Positions 60,639-64,000 of a stretch of 64,000 bases of DNA are shown one piece after another (the first letter of the stretch is position 1; each line of letters opens with the position of its first letter). The stretch comes from Glebionis coronaria (lineage: Eukaryota; Streptophyta; Magnoliopsida; Asterales; Asteraceae): the NCBI GenBank assembly GCA_025667525.1, contig CM046876.1, positions 83,307,512 through 83,371,511 of the forward strand, in the 5' to 3' direction. Below the pieces are notes generated by a model. That model saw only the letters and a program-made list of their open reading frames with translations, was not told the origin of the DNA and did not search any database. The position numbers were made by a program, and so were the translations under genes.

Positions 60639-61859
60639 ATGGGTTTGCCAGTAACGGATCCTATGACTCAGTTAGGTTTACCACCTGGTTTTCGGTTTTA
60701 CCCCACTGATGAAGAGCTTTTGGTGCAATATCTATGTAGAAAACTGGCTGGTCATGACTTTAGTCTTCAGATTATTGCTGATATTGATTTGTACAAATTT
60801 GATCCATGGGAGCTACCAAGTAAGTATATTTTTTACTATATTTTTTATATTTTTTTTAGGTTAAGTCCTTCCAAGGGTTTTTGTAGTTTTTCTGTGTAGT
60901 AACTAATGGTGCAATTTTTTTTATTATTTGGTTATTATAGGCAAGGCTATGTTTGGTGAAAAGGAATGGTACTTTTTTAGTCCAAGAGATAGAAAGTATC
61001 CAAATGGTTCAAGACCTAATAGAGTAGCCGGTTCGGGTTATTGGAAGGCTACTGGAACTGATAAAGTGATTACTACAAATGGAAGAAGAGTTGGGATCAA
61101 GAAAGCTTTGGTGTTCTATGTTGGTAAAGCACCTAAAGGAAACAAAACTAATTGGATCATGCATGAGTATAGGTTATCTGATCCACAAAGAAAAAGTGGC
61201 AGCTCAAGGGTATGTGTTGCTAATTGCTAGAATGCTAGGTTTGCCAAAAAATCTTTATAAAATTAGTACTAAATTTTTATGTGGTTTTTATTTTTTTGCA
61301 GTTGGATGATTGGGTACTTTGTCGAATCTACAAGAAGAATTCAAGTGCACAAAAACAACTATCGGATGCTCAAACAACCGAACAAAGCCATAACTCATCC
61401 TCATCATGTTCGTCCCAATTCGATGATGTACTCGAATCACTCCCCGAGATTCAAGAGCGATGCTTCAACTTACCAAGAGTTAATTCCATAAAAACTTTGA
61501 TAAATGAGGACCAAAAAGTGAACATCCAAAAATATGATTCGGGTAACTATGATTGGGCTAGTATAGCCGCATTCGGGCAAGGATTGCCCGAGCCTGTACC
61601 CGGAAATCAAGCTCCGGGTACAGGTACGACAACAATGAATGTTGCTACATCAATGACACCTGTTTACACAATGGACACAACAAAGTTTGGAAGATCATTA
61701 GAAGATGAAGTGCAAAGTGGAATTAGAAGCCAACGTGTCAACCATCCGGGTTATTTTCAATCGGATTTGAACCAGTTTACACATAACCAGAACCTGATGA
61801 ACGACCCATTTGGTATTCGCTACCCGACCCAACAAGGCGGAATGGGGTTTAGGCAGTGA
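60639..61859 (+). CDS. NAC72: NAC-domain transcription factor, SNAC/RD26 (ANAC019/055/072) type
   Basis: Exons 60639-60819, 60941-61209 and 61302-61859; introns start GTAAGT and GTATGT and end AG. The product is 335 residues. NAC domain, residues about 14-163: subdomain [20 protein letters not shown] (14-32), B ending [12 protein letters not shown] with [19 protein letters not shown] (81-99), D with [19 protein letters not shown] (109-127) and E with [13 protein letters not shown] (151-163). WKATGTDK (95-102) is the DNA-contacting strand. Residues 164-335 are a Ser/Gln/Asn-rich activation region ending [11 protein letters not shown]. Intron positions are those usual for the family. In Arabidopsis this clade acts in the nucleus in ABA, drought, salt and senescence responses; here that is inferred from homology and the ABRE. 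No stop, frameshift or missing key residue. The clade is confident, the exact orthologue less so. Confidence 0.95.
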
Positions 61860-63158
61860 AAGAGAAGTATAGGGGGCGGCGTGTAAATACTTGATTCTAT
61901 AGGGGTGTTGGATGTAGATTCATGAGGTTAAGGTGGGAACCCAATTTTGATGACAATTAAATTGGAGAAAGGAAAATTAAAATTAAAAGTTGGGAAATTA
62001 AGTAAAATGGCATATTCAAAGTAGATATTCTCTTCTTGTCTTGGTACAATGTAATCTCACTTACGAGAATAGAATAGCTTTTAATTTGTGTTGCATATTT
62101 GACTAAATTTTGCCAAACTTTGACTTTATTTATGTTAATTTGGCTATGTCAATCTTATATATACATTTACAAATGAGTTCAAGTTTTATTATATTAATTG
62201 TTTGAACTCGATCAAAGTCTATGTAATACGTTAATACCACTACATTTTCTAACTTGTGTTTAGGAGAAAAATTTGTCAATTCTTATAAATTTTAAGCTGT
62301 GATATTGCGTAGCTCATTGAATTTAGATCAAAATTTTAGCTCTCTTATTGAAGGTAGATCAAAATTAAGCCTCAGCTAGCGCAAAGCTGGATTCATAGAT
62401 TTATTCCATACTGATCAACGTATAAACGGGCATGATTTTTGCTGTTCAAGTTACTTAGGGCCGACCTCTTTAACTCAATTAGAGTTAAACGTCGTCTCAT
62501 TAGATTAATCTCGTGACACTAACTTTTCCTTGAACCTCTTCAAATGTATATATTTAGTGAAATTTGAACTTTTTAACTTTTTTTTTTAAGTTAATGATCA
62601 TTTTGCTAATAGTTACACATTAACCATGAAAGTCATGCACATGGAAACTATATGTATCGATTCCCACATGGTGGAAAGAAGCGGAAAAAAGCAATCGCCT
62701 TAATATTGTAAAAAGCGAAAAGGAAAAAAGAATTTTTGACGATAAGAATGAGAAGCTTTTAAGACTTTTTTGCTTAAATACGATATAAGACAAATACGAT
62801 CTTCATTTTTAAATGGTTCACAAGGTGGAATAATTGGGGTTTGGTTTTAAGGATTTGCATTGACTAGTCGTTAGATAAAACCACACGTGATGTACAGCTA
62901 GACGTTACATACGACAGCCGTCATTTCGTAATTGCCCACGTTTCCTTTATCTATTGCGGCGCCAGCTAATCACACTCGCAAAACTAGTTTGATACTCCAA
63001 ATATACACCCTTTACTTTTCAAATACTTCTAAGTTCTAACAAATCCAAACCTCACAACTTGGAATATATAACACAAAGTTATCTTAAGTCGGCTTTATCT
63101 GTTTTACTCACTTGGTGAATTATTATATCATACGCCTTAGTTTACAACATAGTAAAAC
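61860..63158. other. NAC 3' flank and intergenic, no gene recognised
   Basis: 3' UTR and spacer. No further ORF, RNA gene or clear repeat supported. The polyadenylation site cannot be fixed by eye. Confidence 0.5.
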
Positions 63159-63884
63159 CAATGTTTTAAAAATCGGGTTGACCCGGCCGGTTGAATCGGT
63201 TGAACCGGTTCGGAGATCGGGCCGGATGTGACCGGATTTTTGCTTGTTTGAGAACCGGATTGAACCGCTGGTTTTTTCGTTGACCCAGGTTGACCCGGTT
63301 TGATTAACCCGGCCGGGTTACGATTTTTTATAAAAAAATATTGCAAAAACTTTTTTTCTATAAATATTTTTAAGTTTTAAAGATATATATTGGAGTAATG
63401 ATTATTAGTGTTAGTTAAAATAAAATCAAACTAACTTAAAATGTTCTCTAATTTTTTTTATTATAATCTTTTACAAATTGTAAGTATAAATTAATTATTT
63501 TTGTACATTTTTACAATAATATTATAAATGTAAAATTAAAAATTAAGGCTAGTGAGTAAAAAATAAATAATACATATTAAAAATATTAAAAAAATATACA
63601 TATATAAAGAACCGGGTTGATCTGACGGTTCAACCGGTTGAACCATGAACCGGTCACTATACTGGGTCAACTAAAAAACCGGGAGGAGGATTCTCTCAAG
63701 TTATAGCTAACTTGATAGGTAAAGTTAGCCAATCATAATGAATATAAATACAAGTGGGCCCCCTGAATTGCACTAAAGAAAAAACTTTTATACATTTATC
63801 TAAATTCTCATTGGCCAACATGACCTATCAAGTTGTCTTCAACTTGAGAGGATTTTGATCAAAAAACCACGTTTTAAAACATTG
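63159..63884. mobile_element. TIR element with CCGG-rich ends (726 bp, hAT-like)
   Basis: Perfect 13-bp TIR CAATGTTTTAAAA at both ends, flanked by the perfect 8-bp TSD AGTAAAAC (63151-63158 and 63885-63892). Just inside each end are opposed runs of 'ggttgaaccgg' and 'gggttgacccgg' type, able to fold back. The middle (63340-63600) is AT-only and non-coding. The 8-bp TSD suggests hAT. A second MITE is nested inside. Confidence 0.85.
63681..63860. mobile_element. Nested MITE (about 180 bp)
   Basis: Long imperfect inverted repeat of about 31 bp: TTCTCTCAAGTTATAGC at the left with ACTTGATAGGT inside, and its counterpart ending AACTTGAGAGGAT at the right. Candidate 8-bp TSD AAAAAACC at 63673-63680 and 63861-63868; because it is A-rich the exact ends are less certain. 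Confidence 0.65.
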
Positions 63885-63892
63885 AGTAAAAC

Positions 63893-64000
63893 TATAAAAT
63901 TAATATGGATATAAAATGTTGGTGCAAGTTTGGTGATGGCAAAAGGAAACTCCTACCAACTAATAAACAAAACCACATGTATTTCATCCATGTTTTAAGG
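63893..64000. other. Intergenic, nothing recognised
   Basis: About 100 bases to the window edge, without visible feature. Confidence 0.4.

Noticed and set aside
60928..61309. ORFs reading through the NAC introns
   Set aside because: Splice sites at 60820, 60940, 61210 and 61301 restore one continuous NAC frame; the intron extensions are spurious.
1..64000. tRNA, rRNA or miRNA genes
   Set aside because: No cloverleaf with both promoter boxes, rRNA core or convincing miRNA hairpin was seen by eye; a covariance-model scan would be needed to exclude them.

Overview
This is a plant nuclear window: AT-rich, with LTR retrotransposons nested many layers deep and one short, normally spliced gene. 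The protein styles of the retroelements suggest Asteraceae, an impression from memory that was not checked. The only host gene I can support is a NAC transcription factor at 60639-61859 (+): three exons, 335 residues, of the stress-NAC type (ANAC019/055/072-RD26 clade).

Positions 742-56972 are one 'Russian doll' of retroelements. Target-site duplications (TSDs) prove four of the junctions. Level 0 (L0) is a Sirevirus-like Copia element on +, 742-56972. Level 1 (L1) is a related element on -, 1622-46563 (TSD GTCAC), inserted in the gag of L0. Level 2 (L2) is a Copia element on + with 364-bp LTRs, 7826-41535 (TSD CTATT), inserted in the reverse transcriptase of L1. Level 3 holds two insertions in L2. 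In gag, 12821-30752 (TSD GTTAC) is a non-coding, LARD-like tandem array LTR-internal-LTR-internal-LTR. In integrase, 32066-36287 (TSD GTTAT) is a 4.2-kb solo LTR. Level 4 is a minus-strand Helitron, 28681-29810, between A and T in the third LARD LTR. A 321-bp hAT-type MITE sits in the 3' LTR of L0.

All retroelement genes carry stops or frameshifts. L0 and L1 share an unusual layout. After pol they have two further ORFs: ORF1 of about 381 codons and ORF2 of about 260-300 codons. Inverted GGACCC/GGGTCC blocks recur at matching places: upstream of the LTR TATA box, at the gag-protease junction, after RNase H, between the two 3' ORFs, and upstream of the polypurine tract. This shared pattern is the most interesting signal here.

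From 56973 onward the window is gene territory with small DNA transposons: a hAT-like remnant (to 59324), a Stowaway-like MITE (59721-59972) about 670 bp upstream of the NAC start, and a 726-bp TIR element (63159-63884) holding a second MITE. The NAC promoter has an ABRE/G-box (60440-60447) and a TATA box (60527-60534), which fits ABA- or drought-responsive control.
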